Assembly (NCBI RefSeq): GCF_046506625.1
Contig: NZ_JBKFFP010000002.1
Span: 558,001 to 622,000 of the forward strand
Reading direction: 5' to 3'
Length of the DNA: 64,000 nt
DNA from: Zhengella sedimenti
GTDB lineage: Bacteria; Pseudomonadota; Alphaproteobacteria; Rhizobiales; Rhizobiaceae
Part shown: piece after piece, positions 28,814-37,052 of the stretch
Layout of the letters: the number at the start of each line of letters is the position of its first letter
How positions within the stretch are numbered: the first letter of the stretch is position 1
Notes under the pieces: generated by a model
Seen by the model: only the letters and a program-made list of their open reading frames with translations
Database searches by the model: none
What the model was told of the DNA's origin: nothing
Translations under genes and position numbers: made by a program

Positions 28814-29614
28814 ATGACCCGATCCGCGCTAGCCCTGGTCCTGATTGCCGCAACCCTCGCCATGGGCGGCCGCGCCGGCGCGGCCTCCACCGCGTGGCAG
28901 GACACCGAGGGGGCAAGGCTGCGTCTCGTTGTCGAAGACCGGCCAGATGCCGGCGGGACCCTGCGCGGGGCGCTGGAGATCCAGCTTGCACCAGGCTGGA
29001 AAACCTATTGGCGCGAACCCGGCGATGCCGGCGTTCCACCGCAACTGTCGCTCGAAGGCAGTTCGAACGTCGACGGCGTCGCGATGCGCTTTCCCGCACC
29101 CGTGCGGTTCACCGACGAATGGTCGACCTGGGCGGGATACGATGTGTCGATGGCGATCGCGCTGGAATTTGCGACGCCGCGGCCATCCGAACCCGTGACG
29201 GTGAATGCGACGGCCTTCCTGGGGATCTGCGAGGATATATGCATCCCCGTCCAGATGTCGTTCATGCTGGAAACGGATCCTGCACGCACCGGCAGCGAAC
29301 CGGCCGTCACAGATGCTTTTGCAGCGCTTCCAGACGCCGCCCATGAGGGTTTCTCACTCACGGAAGCCAGCATGGAAGAGGGAGCCGTGATCCTCGAGGC
29401 CACCGTGCCGGGCGATGGCGACGAGGCAGAACTTTTCCTGGCTCCGGCAGGCGGCTGGGCACTCGACGTCGCGGAGCGCGTCGAGGCTGGCAAAGGGGTT
29501 TCGGTGTTTCGTGCCGTCATCCTGTCCACACCCAAAGGCGCTGCGCCTCCTGACATCGACTACACACTCGTCCGCAAGGGTGAGGCGGTAAACGGCCAAA
29601 TACAGGCGCAATAA
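28814..29614 (+). CDS. Periplasmic DsbD N-terminal-like (thiol-disulfide interchange) protein
   Basis: 266 residues: a signal peptide (TRSALALVLIAATLAMG, ending near residue 23), then a beta-sandwich DsbD N-terminal-type domain. Landmarks are LEIQLAPGWKTYWREPGDAG at about 56-75 and the cysteine pair in GICEDICIP near 138-146. There is no membrane or thioredoxin domain, so it is a stand-alone periplasmic version that would pass electrons with another Dsb partner. The frame is open upstream to 28676 without a signal sequence, so the start with the signal peptide is chosen. Confidence 0.8.
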   Translation: MTRSALALVLIAATLAMGGRAGAASTAWQDTEGARLRLVVEDRPDAGGTLRGALEIQLAPGWKTYWREPGDAGVPPQLSLEGSSNVDGVAMRFPAPVRFTDEWSTWAGYDVSMAIALEFATPRPSEPVTVNATAFLGICEDICIPVQMSFMLETDPARTGSEPAVTDAFAALPDAAHEGFSLTEASMEEGAVILEATVPGDGDEAELFLAPAGGWALDVAERVEAGKGVSVFRAVILSTPKGAAPPDIDYTLVRKGEAVNGQIQAQ

Positions 29615-29706
29615 TCGCGCCACCCCTTTACTGGATCTGCAAGCGTCCTAAATGTCAGTCGGCCGCGCCTGTCCATGGCGGGTTTTTTCCAGCAAGGAGG
29701 TTCTTC

Positions 29707-30210
29707 ATGACGATTTCGGTCGGCGAAAAACTGCCGGACGCCAAGTTTACCGTGTCCATGGCAGACGGCCCGGCCCAGCTGAGCACTGACGACGTGTTCG
29801 CGGGCAAGACGGTTGTGCTGTTCGGTGTTCCGGGCGCGTTCACGCCCACCTGTTCCATGAATCACTTGCCGGGTTTCATCGAACATCACGATGCGATCAA
29901 GGCCAAGGGCGTGGACACGATCGCCGTGGTGGCAGTCAATGATGTGTTCGTCATGAAGGCCTGGGAGAATGCGACCGGCGGCAAGGACAAGATCCTCTAC
30001 CTCGCCGACGGCAGCGGCGCCTTTGCCAAGGCCACCGGCCTTGACATCGACCTCAGTGCGGCCGGCCTCGGCATTCGCTGCAAGCGCTTTTCCATGATCG
30101 TCGAGGACGGCAAGGTGAGCGCGCTCAACATCGAGGACACGCCGGGCAAGGCCGAAGCCTCCAGTGCGCTTGGCATCCTGGCCCAGCTTGGCGAGGAACG
30201 CGCTGCCTGA
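29707..30210 (+). CDS. Peroxiredoxin, Prx5/PMP20 type
   Basis: 167 residues. The peroxidatic cysteine is Cys49 in VPGAFTPTCS, the Prx5 signature; a second Cys (in GIRCKRFSMI) may act as resolving residue. AGGAGG lies directly upstream of the ATG. It reduces peroxides using thioredoxin or glutaredoxin/glutathione. It is placed just beyond the oxidase operon and followed by a strong terminator. Confidence 0.94.
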   Translation: MTISVGEKLPDAKFTVSMADGPAQLSTDDVFAGKTVVLFGVPGAFTPTCSMNHLPGFIEHHDAIKAKGVDTIAVVAVNDVFVMKAWENATGGKDKILYLADGSGAFAKATGLDIDLSAAGLGIRCKRFSMIVEDGKVSALNIEDTPGKAEASSALGILAQLGEERAA

Positions 30211-30220
30211 TTGCAGTACA

Positions 30221-30251
30221 AAAAGCCCGCGGCGCCATGCTGCGGGCTTTT
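30221..30251. terminator. Strong bidirectional terminator after the peroxiredoxin gene
   Basis: AAAAGCCCGC (30221-30230) pairs perfectly with GCGGGCTTTT (30242-30251). A-run and T-run on either side allow termination in both directions. Confidence 0.9.
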
Positions 30252-30260
30252 CCCTCTACA

Positions 30261-30408
30261 GGACGGAAAACCGGCTCCCACTTTTCCCGGGATTGGGTTT
30301 CCCGTGCACAATCCCGGACGGAAAACCGGCGACCACTTTTCCCGGGATCGGGTTTCCCCTGCGCAATCCCGGACGGAAAACCGGCGACCACTTTTACTGG
30401 GATTGCTT
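30261..30408. repeat. 55-bp tandem repeat, about 2.7 copies
   Basis: Units begin at 30261, 30316 and 30371 with GGACGGAAAACCGG; units 1 and 2 are 55 bp each and the third breaks off at the stop codon of the next minus-strand gene. Each full unit holds an inverted repeat, e.g. CCGGGATTG (30287-30295) with CAATCCCGG (30309-30317). The core resembles an intergenic repeat I have seen scattered through rhizobial genomes. It sits in the convergent gap between the peroxiredoxin terminator and the 65-residue membrane protein. Confidence 0.85.
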
Positions 30409-30606
30409 CTAGTCCCGATCCATTCCCGCGCGCGAACGGATGAAGCCGGCCAGCAGCCCGGCGATGGCGCCGCCGGCAAGGCCGGAGCCGAACGTGGCCA
30501 GCGAGAAGCTGTCTGCAACGAACCAGACCGTCGCCCCGCCGATCATCGCTCCGAGCAGGGCATAGGCCGCAAGGCGGGCGAGCGGATCGTCAGGCCGTCT
30601 TGCCAT
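30409..30606 (-). CDS. Small two-helix membrane protein, 65 residues
   Basis: The peptide starts MARRPDDPLARL, followed by two hydrophobic segments (LAAYALLGAMIGGATVWFV and LAGGAIAGLLAGFI) with a short charged C-terminus (RSRAGMDRD). It overlaps the 3' end of rnhA by 17 nt, so it is probably the last gene of the ispH-thrB-rnhA transcript. The spacing and small-residue packing recall AtpI/AtpZ-like proteins, but I do not assign it. Its stop codon lies at the edge of the tandem repeat. Confidence 0.55.
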   Translation of the reverse strand: MARRPDDPLARLAAYALLGAMIGGATVWFVADSFSLATFGSGLAGGAIAGLLAGFIRSRAGMDRD

Positions 30607-31072
30607 CGCCCTGTTCCCGCCGCGCGCCGGGCCGCTTTGTCTTGAACGGCTCCATCCCCTGGCGCGCCAGTTCGTCGGCACGTTCGTTTTCCGGGTGGCC
30701 GGCATGGCCCTTGATCCAGTGCCAGGTCACGTCATGGCGGTTGCGCGCCTCGTCCAGCGCCTGCCACAGTTCAGCGTTCTTCACGGGCTTCTTGGCCGCC
30801 GTCTTCCACCCGTTCTTCTTCCAGCCGTGAATCCAGCCCTTGATACCGTCGCGCACATAAACGCTGTCGGTATAGAGATCGACCTTGCAACGCTCTTTCA
30901 GGGCGCCCAGACCCGCAATGGCGGCCATGAGTTCCATGCGGTTGTTCGTCGTCTCGGGCTCGCCGCCATTCAGTTCCCTGACATGGCCATTGAACCGGAG
31001 AAGCGCGCCCCAGCCGCCGGGGCCGGGATTGCCGGAACAGGCGCCGTCAGTAAAGATCTCGACCGCCTTCAT
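30590..31072 (-). CDS. rnhA: Ribonuclease HI
   Basis: 160 residues, the usual length. Catalytic acidic residues sit in IFTDGACSGNPGPGG (Asp9), NNRMELMAAI (Glu) and YTDSVYV (Asp), with the last Asp in HAGHPENERAD. It cleaves RNA in RNA-DNA hybrids. The start overlaps the thrB stop as ATGA, so the two are translationally coupled. The much longer in-frame upstream extension is inside thrB and is not coding. Confidence 0.96.
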   Translation of the reverse strand: MKAVEIFTDGACSGNPGPGGWGALLRFNGHVRELNGGEPETTNNRMELMAAIAGLGALKERCKVDLYTDSVYVRDGIKGWIHGWKKNGWKTAAKKPVKNAELWQALDEARNRHDVTWHWIKGHAGHPENERADELARQGMEPFKTKRPGARREQGDGKTA

Positions 31073-32037
31073 ATCGCCTCCAGGCCATAGTCCCTGGCGT
31101 CGCGCACCTGGGCATGGAAGCGCAGGCGGCGCAGATATTCCTTCGGATCCTTCTTGGTGACCACCGCGCCTTCCGGCGTGTTCAGCCAGTCGTAAAGCCG
31201 TGTCAGCAGGAAGCGCAGCGCCGCGCCGCGCGCCAGCAGCGGTAGGGCATCGCGTTCGGCAGGCGAAAGCGCGCGCACCGTCTGGTAGCCGGCGAGCAGT
31301 GCCTGCCCCTTGGTGATGTTGAAGGAGAAATCGCGCTCGAAACACCAGGCGTTCAGGCAGATCGCCACGTCATAGGCGAGCAGATCGTTGCAGGCGAAAT
31401 AGAAGTCGATCAGGCCGGAAAGTTCCGCACCGAGGAAAAAGACATTGTCCGGGAAAAGGTCCGCATGGATGACACCGGCTGGCAAGTCCTTCGGCCAGGT
31501 TGCTTCCAGGATATCGAGTTCGCCGGCAATTTCGGCATGCAGGCCCGGTTCCACCTCGTCGGCGCGCGCTGCGGCCAGGTCGAAGAGCGGGCGCCAGCCG
31601 TCAACGCCGAGCGCGTTCGCCCGGGCCAGGTCAAAGCCCTCGCCGGCCAGGTGCATGCGCGCCAGCGCCGCCCCCACGGCGCGGCAATGGCCGGCATTGG
31701 GCCGGCGCGGCCACATGCCTTCCAGGAAGGTGACGATTGCCGCGGGACGTCCGGCAAGCCTGCCGATGGCGCCGCCGTCGGCGCGCTTGACCGGCTGCGG
31801 ACAGGTTACCCCGCCTGCCGCCAGATGCTCCATAAGGCCGATGAAGAAGGGCAGGTCGTCCGGGTTCACGCGCTTTTCGTAAAGGGTGAGAATGAAGTGG
31901 CCTTCGCTCGTGTGAAGGAGGAAGTTCGAATTCTCCACCCCCTCGGCAATGCCCTTGTAGGAGAGCAGGCCGCCGACCGGATAATCGGCGAGAAAGGCGG
32001 ACAGCTCTTCCTCGGAAATGTCGGTGTAGACGGCCAT
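31069..32037 (-). CDS. thrB: Homoserine kinase (aminoglycoside-phosphotransferase fold)
   Basis: 322 residues. This is the alphaproteobacterial ThrB, built on a choline/aminoglycoside kinase fold and unrelated to the GHMP-type enzyme of E. coli. MAVYTDISEEELSAFLADY is the family start, VIHADLFPDNVFF carries the catalytic Asp and metal-ligand Asn, and LIDFYFACND is the second Asp motif. It phosphorylates homoserine for threonine synthase. Its start overlaps the ispH stop by one base (TAATG) and its stop overlaps rnhA (ATGA), a tightly coupled operon. Confidence 0.95.
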   Translation of the reverse strand: MAVYTDISEEELSAFLADYPVGGLLSYKGIAEGVENSNFLLHTSEGHFILTLYEKRVNPDDLPFFIGLMEHLAAGGVTCPQPVKRADGGAIGRLAGRPAAIVTFLEGMWPRRPNAGHCRAVGAALARMHLAGEGFDLARANALGVDGWRPLFDLAAARADEVEPGLHAEIAGELDILEATWPKDLPAGVIHADLFPDNVFFLGAELSGLIDFYFACNDLLAYDVAICLNAWCFERDFSFNITKGQALLAGYQTVRALSPAERDALPLLARGAALRFLLTRLYDWLNTPEGAVVTKKDPKEYLRRLRFHAQVRDARDYGLEAI

Positions 32038-33038
32038 TACCGGTCCCCGTTCACAAAGGCCATGTCGGCGGCGGTCAGTTCCACGTCGCGCAAGGTCCGC
32101 ATGACCGGGAAGGTTTCGTTTTCCTCTGCCGTCAGCGCGATGTCGAGCGTGACGTCGAAACGCTGGCGGAAGGCGGCGATGATCTCGTCGACGATGATCT
32201 CCGGCGCCGAGGCGCCAGCCGATATGCCGACCGTCGCAACCCCTTCCAGCAAGGTCCAGTCGATCTCGGCGGCGCGCTGGACAAGCGTTGCACGGCTGGC
32301 GCCGGCCCGCTCTGCAACCTCCACCAGGCGGCGGGAATTGGACGAGTTGGGCGCGCCGACGACCAGGAACAGGCCGCAACCGGGCGCGGCCTGCTTGACC
32401 GCTTCCTGGCGGTTCGTCGTGGCATAGCAGATGCTCTCGGCCGCAGGTGCATGGATGCCGGGAAAGGTCTCTTCCAGGGCGGCGATGATGCCGGCGGTAT
32501 CGTCCACCGAAAGCGTGGTCTGCGTGACGAAGCCGAGCGCGGTGCCTTCCGGAACACGGAAACCACGGGCATCGTCTTCCGTCTCGATCAGCGACACGGC
32601 GCCTTCGGGCAACTGGCCCATCGTGCCGATGACCTCCGGATGGCCGGCATGGCCGATGAGCAGGACGTGACGGCCAAGACGCTGGTGCCGCATGGCCTGC
32701 TTGTGCACCTTGGAGACCAGAGGGCATGTGGCATCGAGGTATAAAAGGTTGAGCGCCTCGGCATGGGCGGGCACGGATTTCGGAACGCCATGGGCGGAAA
32801 ACACCACCGGCGCGTCGCGGTGATCCGCGGGGATTTCGTCCAGTTCCTCGATGAAGACCGCGCCGCGGGCGCGCAGGCCCTCGACCACGAACTTGTTGTG
32901 CACGATCTCGTGGCGGACATAGACGGGCGCGCCGTATTTCTTCAGCGCCAGGACGACGATCTGGATGGCCCGGTCGACGCCGGCGCAGAAGCCGCGCGGC
33001 TCGCACAGTCTCAGGGTCAATGGGGGCTTGGCAGGCAT
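32037..33038 (-). CDS. ispH: 4-hydroxy-3-methylbut-2-enyl diphosphate reductase IspH
   Basis: 333 residues. The three Fe-S cysteines are visible in PRGFCAGVDRAI (near 18), LDATCPLVSKVH (near 108) and ESICYATTNRQ (near 202). It makes IPP and DMAPP in the last step of the MEP pathway. It lies between SURF1 (54-nt gap) and thrB (1-nt overlap). Confidence 0.97.
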   Translation of the reverse strand: MPAKPPLTLRLCEPRGFCAGVDRAIQIVVLALKKYGAPVYVRHEIVHNKFVVEGLRARGAVFIEELDEIPADHRDAPVVFSAHGVPKSVPAHAEALNLLYLDATCPLVSKVHKQAMRHQRLGRHVLLIGHAGHPEVIGTMGQLPEGAVSLIETEDDARGFRVPEGTALGFVTQTTLSVDDTAGIIAALEETFPGIHAPAAESICYATTNRQEAVKQAAPGCGLFLVVGAPNSSNSRRLVEVAERAGASRATLVQRAAEIDWTLLEGVATVGISAGASAPEIIVDEIIAAFRQRFDVTLDIALTAEENETFPVMRTLRDVELTAADMAFVNGDR

Positions 33039-33092
33039 GGCTTCACCGGTTCGGGGACATGTCTGTCCAAGTGGCTGCCAGGGCCGCTCCTG

Positions 33093-33839
33093 TCAAGGGC
33101 GCCGCCTTATGGCAAAGGCGATCCACACGCCGGCAAGCGCGACGGCAAGCCCGTACCAGGTGATGGCGTATTGCAGATGGTTGTTGGGCAGGTTGACCAG
33201 TGTCACGCCTCCGACCGGCAGGCCGCCCGGATTGGCCGTGTCATCGGCATCGAGGAAGAAGGGCAGCACCTTGTCCGGGTCGAGCCCCGCACTGGCGGCC
33301 ATCGCCTCCAGGTCCTTCCAGTAATAGATGTTCGCCGCGAGATCGTTTTCATAGACGCCTCCCGGCTTTTCGGCGAGCGGGTTGCGGGCAAGACCGGTGA
33401 CGGTGACGACGCCGGCGGTCTGTCCCGCCTCGCGCGTTGCCGGATCCTTGCGGTCAAACGGCACGAATCCGCGATTGACGAACAAAACGCGGCCATCGGC
33501 AAGGCGCAACGGCGTATAGACATAGTAGCCGGAAGACCCCTGATGCGTGGCAAAGAAATGCTGCTCGCCGCCGTGCTCGAAAGTGCCGGTGGCCATGGCC
33601 GGAAGGTAGTCCACGTCTCCCGTCCCGGCGAAGAGCGTCTCGACTCCGGCGAGCGGCAGCGGCGCCGATGCCATGCGCTCGGCGATCCTGTCGATGAGCC
33701 CTTCCTTCCAGGCCAGCCGGCGGACCTGCCAGTTGCCGAGCCCGACAAGGATGACGAGCGCCACCAGCGCCAGCGCCGTGAGCAGCCAGAAGCCGCCACG
33801 ACGATGGCGTCCTGCCACAGCCGGCTTTCCATCCGTCAT
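33093..33839 (-). CDS. SURF1 family protein, cytochrome oxidase assembly
   Basis: 248 residues. One N-terminal helix (LTALALVALVILVGLGNWQ), a large periplasmic loop, and one C-terminal helix (YGLAVALAGVWIAFAI) give the SURF1 topology. The conserved NWQVRRLAWK near 37-46 and FVNRGFVP near 118-125 are present. SURF1 helps build the heme a3 site of subunit I. The start overlaps the DUF983 stop by four bases (ATGA). Confidence 0.92.
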   Translation of the reverse strand: MTDGKPAVAGRHRRGGFWLLTALALVALVILVGLGNWQVRRLAWKEGLIDRIAERMASAPLPLAGVETLFAGTGDVDYLPAMATGTFEHGGEQHFFATHQGSSGYYVYTPLRLADGRVLFVNRGFVPFDRKDPATREAGQTAGVVTVTGLARNPLAEKPGGVYENDLAANIYYWKDLEAMAASAGLDPDKVLPFFLDADDTANPGGLPVGGVTLVNLPNNHLQYAITWYGLAVALAGVWIAFAIRRRP

Positions 33840-34222
33840 TCGCGGCCCTCGATGCGCCCTTCGGCCGCCTTGTTGGCGTATTGGAGCGTGATCAGCACGC
33901 CCTTGATGACCCTGAGCGCCGTCAGGCAGAGGACAAGGGTTAGCGGGATCCACAACAGCATGTGGACCCAGATCGGCGGTCCGTAGTTCACCTCCATCCA
34001 CAGGGCGAGACCGACGACGATGAAGCCGACAATCAGCATGACGAAGATGGCAGGTCCGTCTCCCGCGTCGGCGAAGGAATAGTCGAGCCCGCAAACGCCG
34101 CAGCGATCCTTGAGGTTCAGGTAGCCTGCGAAAAGCCTGCCCTCGCCGCAGCGCGGACAACGCGCGCGCACGCCCGCCTGGACCGGATCGACGGGCGGAT
34201 AATGGGCCTGGTCGTCATTCAT
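33836..34222 (-). CDS. DUF983 zinc-ribbon membrane protein
   Basis: 128 residues. An N-terminal zinc ribbon CPRCGEGRLF near 22-31 pairs with CGVCGLDYS near 41-49, followed by two membrane helices (FVMLIVGFIVVGLALWM and MLLWIPLTLVLCLTAL). DUF983 members sit in nearly every alphaproteobacterial aa3 oxidase cluster between ctaE and SURF1; their assembly role is not proven. Confidence 0.9.
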   Translation of the reverse strand: MNDDQAHYPPVDPVQAGVRARCPRCGEGRLFAGYLNLKDRCGVCGLDYSFADAGDGPAIFVMLIVGFIVVGLALWMEVNYGPPIWVHMLLWIPLTLVLCLTALRVIKGVLITLQYANKAAEGRIEGRE

Positions 34223-34249
34223 GACAGTTCCTTTTGCAATTCACGAACA

Positions 34250-34280
34250 GGGGGCGGCCATGATTGCCATGACCGCCCCC
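34250..34280. terminator. Hairpin between ctaE and DUF983
   Basis: GGGGGCGG (34250-34257) pairs with CCGCCCCC (34273-34280), and an inner CATG/CATG extends the stem. There is no clear T-run, so it may tune relative expression inside the oxidase operon instead of ending it. Confidence 0.45.
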
Positions 34281-34329
34281 CATTTCCCAATGCGACAAGT
34301 GGCAGCGCGGCACTCCCGCGCCAGCGCGA

Positions 34330-35214
34330 TCAGTGATGCGCGATCGGCGCTCCCCAGGATGCCCAGACATAGATGCAGAAGAAGAGGAAGAGCCACACCA
34401 CGTCGACAAAGTGCCAGTACCAGGCAGCCGCCTCGAAACCGAAGTGCTGTTTTGGCGTGAAATCGCCCTTCAACGCCCGGATCAGGCAGACGAGCAGGAA
34501 GATCGTGCCGACGAACACGTGGAAGCCGTGAAAGCCGGTCGCCATGAAGAAGGTCGCGCCGTAAATGGAGTTCTTGAAGTCGAACGGCGCAACGGAATAC
34601 TCGTAAACCTGCACGAAGGAGAACAGGACACCGAGGGCGACGGTCATCACCAGCCCCCAGACGAGGCCCTTGCGGTCATTGTGCAACAGCGCGTGGTGCG
34701 CCCAGGTCACCGTGGTGCCCGAAAGCAGCAGGATGATGGTGTTGTAGAGCGGCAGGTGCAGCGGATCGAGCACCTCGATGCCCTGCGGCGGCCACTGCCC
34801 CCCGGTATATTCGGCGCGCATGACCTGGCTCGCGTCGTTCGGATAGAGGCTGGCATCGAAGAAGGCCCAGAACCATGCAACGAAGAACATCACCTCCGAG
34901 GCGATGAACATGATCATGCCATAGCGCAGGTGAAGCGACACGACGCGGGTGTGGTGCCCCTCATGGGCTTCCTTGATCGTATCGGACCACCAGGCATACA
35001 TCACATAGAGGATGATGAGCATGCCGACAGCGAAGAGACCCCAATTCAGGTTGGACAGGGTCAGGCCGAAGAGCGAGAACTCGGAATTGTTGATGGCCCG
35101 CATCCAGGCAATGGCGCCAAGGGCCGTGATGAAAGCGCCCAGCGAGGCGAGAGCCGGCCACGGGCTCGGGTCGATGATGTGGTAGTCGTGATGCTTTGCG
35201 TGTTGGTCCGCCAT
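34330..35214 (-). CDS. ctaE: Cytochrome c oxidase subunit III
   Basis: 294 residues with seven hydrophobic segments. Family motifs: HHDYHIIDPSPWP at the start, ASEVMFFVAWFWAFF (the conserved Glu in helix III), GFHGFHVFVGTIFL, and WYWHFVDVVWLFLF near the C-terminus. It is part of the aa3-type oxidase in the cytoplasmic membrane. It follows ctaG with an 18-nt gap. Confidence 0.97.
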   Translation of the reverse strand: MADQHAKHHDYHIIDPSPWPALASLGAFITALGAIAWMRAINNSEFSLFGLTLSNLNWGLFAVGMLIILYVMYAWWSDTIKEAHEGHHTRVVSLHLRYGMIMFIASEVMFFVAWFWAFFDASLYPNDASQVMRAEYTGGQWPPQGIEVLDPLHLPLYNTIILLLSGTTVTWAHHALLHNDRKGLVWGLVMTVALGVLFSFVQVYEYSVAPFDFKNSIYGATFFMATGFHGFHVFVGTIFLLVCLIRALKGDFTPKQHFGFEAAAWYWHFVDVVWLFLFFCIYVWASWGAPIAHH

Positions 35215-35232
35215 GTCGATCCCCGCGGTTGC

Positions 35233-35847
35233 TTATTCTTCAATGCTGTTGGTTGTGGTCGTGCTGTCAACCGGCGCTGACGCGACCGGAGACCCCTCGG
35301 CATCGACCGGGAAGAAGGTATAGGAAAGCGTGATGGTTCGTAAGTCCTTGAGTTCCTGCTGGTCGACGATGTCGGGATCGACATAGAAGACGACCGGCAT
35401 GTCAAGCGACTCGCCCGGCTTGAGCGTGGTCTCGGTGAAGCAGAAACACTGCACCTTGTTGAAATAGGCACCTGCCAGCGACGGCGAGACGTTGAATGTG
35501 GCGGAACCCGTGACCGTTCGATCAGTGCGGTTGTGTGCCAGGTAACTGATCTGCGTGGTTTCACCGATCTTGAGCGTCACCGAGCGTTTCTGAGGTTGGA
35601 AATCCCAGGGTACACCGGAGGTGTTCGCATCGAAGCGCACGGTGATGTCACGGTCCAGAACGCGGTCGGAATAGGTATCCACCCGCTGGGTGGTGCCACC
35701 ATAGCCGGTGACGCGGCAGAACAGGTCATAGAGCGGAACGGCGGCATAGGCGGCCCCGACCATCGTCAGGGCCATACCGGCCCCGAACATTGCCACTTTC
35801 ACATTTGCCCGCTTGTTCCTGCTGTCCTGTTCCATGTCCTGCCTCAC
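35233..35847 (-). CDS. ctaG: Cytochrome c oxidase assembly protein CtaG/COX11
   Basis: 204 residues: one N-terminal membrane anchor (VAMFGAGMALTMVGAAYA), then a periplasmic copper-binding beta-domain with the hallmark CFCF pair in KVQCFCFTE. It delivers copper to the CuB site of subunit I. The GTG start at 35847 overlaps the coxF stop (GTGA); an in-frame ATG four codons later is the alternative. Confidence 0.95.
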   Translation of the reverse strand: MRQDMEQDSRNKRANVKVAMFGAGMALTMVGAAYAAVPLYDLFCRVTGYGGTTQRVDTYSDRVLDRDITVRFDANTSGVPWDFQPQKRSVTLKIGETTQISYLAHNRTDRTVTGSATFNVSPSLAGAYFNKVQCFCFTETTLKPGESLDMPVVFYVDPDIVDQQELKDLRTITLSYTFFPVDAEGSPVASAPVDSTTTTNSIEE

Positions 35848-35996
35848 AACGGCCTGTTCACGATGGCGCCGCCCTTGATGAAGGTCACCACGTAAAAGAC
35901 GATGACCAGCGCCCCCAATGCCAGAGCGATCGCAATCGAGCGGCTGCGGCGCGCCTTGCGTTGCTTTTCCGTCAGTTCCACGCCGTCATCCTTCAT
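35844..35996 (-). CDS. coxF: CoxF-like 50-residue membrane protein
   Basis: A small gene: MKDDGVELTEKQRKARRSRS, then one helix (IAIALALGALVIVFYVVTFI) and a short tail ending NRPL. Charged N-terminus plus a single helix fits the CoxF-type proteins found between ctaB and ctaG in rhizobial oxidase clusters. Its ATG overlaps the ctaB stop (ATGA) and its stop overlaps the ctaG start (GTGA), so the three genes are translationally chained. Function not established; an assembly accessory is likely from context. Confidence 0.85.
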   Translation of the reverse strand: MKDDGVELTEKQRKARRSRSIAIALALGALVIVFYVVTFIKGGAIVNRPL

Positions 35997-36961
35997 GCCA
36001 TGCCCCCGGCGATCAGGCGGAGCATGTCGGCGGCCAGAACATCAACCAGGATGGCTGCGAACAAGGCAAAAAGATAAAGGATGGAAAAGCCGAACAGCTT
36101 CTTTGCCGGTATCATGCGCTCGTCGCCATCCTTCATGCGGAAAACGCCAAAGGCATACCAGACGAAGACGGCACCCATGACGGCCGCGAACAGGCCGTAG
36201 CCGGCGCTGGCGAAACCCAGGAGCCAGGGCGCCACGCCCACCGGAGCGAGGATGAGGCTGTAGACGAGGATCTGGCGACGTGTGGACCTTTCACCACGAA
36301 CATTGGGAAGCATGGGAATGCCGGCGGCGCCATAGTCCTTGCACTTGAACAATGCGAGCGCCCAGAAATGCGGCGGGGTCCAAAGGAAGATGATGGAGAA
36401 GAGGACGACGCTTTCGATGCCGATTTCCCCGGTCGCGGCAGCCCAGCCGAGCATGGGCGGGAAGGCGCCAGCCGCGCCGCCGATGACGATGTTCTGCGGC
36501 GTCGAACGCTTCAGCCACATGGTGTAGACGACGACATAGAAGAAGATCGTGAAAGCGAGGATCGCCGCGGAAAGCCAGTTGACCAGGACGCCGAGCGTCA
36601 GGACCGACAGGAAGGAAAGGATCAGGCCGAAGCTCAGCGCCTCCTGCGGCCGGACACGGCCGGACGGCACGGGCCGCTTCGCCGTGCGGCTCATCACCGC
36701 GTCGATATCGGCGTCATACCACATGTTCAGCGCGCCCGAGGCGCCGGCGCCCACGGCAATGCAGAGGATCGCGACGATGGCGATGAAAGGATTCACGGCA
36801 CCGGGCGCGGCCACGAGCCCGACAATCGCCGTGAAGACCACCAGCGACATGACGCGCGGCTTCAGCAGTTCGATGTAGTCGCCTGCCGTCGCCTCCGAGA
36901 TGCGGTAGACGTCCCTGCCTGCGGTATCCTCGATGAGCGCCATTTCTTCCCGACCTGTCAT
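35993..36961 (-). CDS. ctaB: Protoheme IX farnesyltransferase (heme O synthase)
   Basis: 322 residues of a UbiA-type prenyltransferase with about eight to nine helices. The aspartate-rich motif NMWYDADID is near 100-108, with a second acidic loop (FKCKDYGAAGIPMLP) around 206-220. It adds farnesyl to heme b on the way to heme a. An ATG six codons downstream (MALIEDTAG, 36943) is an equally possible start; neither has a well-spaced Shine-Dalgarno. It lies 92 nt after ctaD with a hairpin between. Confidence 0.96.
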   Translation of the reverse strand: MTGREEMALIEDTAGRDVYRISEATAGDYIELLKPRVMSLVVFTAIVGLVAAPGAVNPFIAIVAILCIAVGAGASGALNMWYDADIDAVMSRTAKRPVPSGRVRPQEALSFGLILSFLSVLTLGVLVNWLSAAILAFTIFFYVVVYTMWLKRSTPQNIVIGGAAGAFPPMLGWAAATGEIGIESVVLFSIIFLWTPPHFWALALFKCKDYGAAGIPMLPNVRGERSTRRQILVYSLILAPVGVAPWLLGFASAGYGLFAAVMGAVFVWYAFGVFRMKDGDERMIPAKKLFGFSILYLFALFAAILVDVLAADMLRLIAGGMA

Positions 36962-36998
36962 TCCCGGCTTGCACGCCGTTGTCGTTGTGTTGTCTCAA

Positions 36999-37027
36999 GG
37001 CCTGCCGCCGGCGGGCGGCGGCAGGCC
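36999..37027 (-). terminator. GC-rich hairpin between ctaD and ctaB
   Basis: GGCCTGCCGCC (36999-37009) pairs with GGCGGCAGGCC (37017-37027): 11 bp, 7-nt loop. It lacks a long T-run and sits inside the operon, so partial termination or 3'-end stabilisation of the ctaCD part is the likely role. Confidence 0.5.
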
Positions 37028-37052
37028 ATTTCGTTGTTCAGGGCATCCGCCG

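Noticed and set aside
30261..30408. CRISPR array
   Set aside because: The repeated units are 55 bp, contiguous and without spacers, and there are only 2.7 copies.
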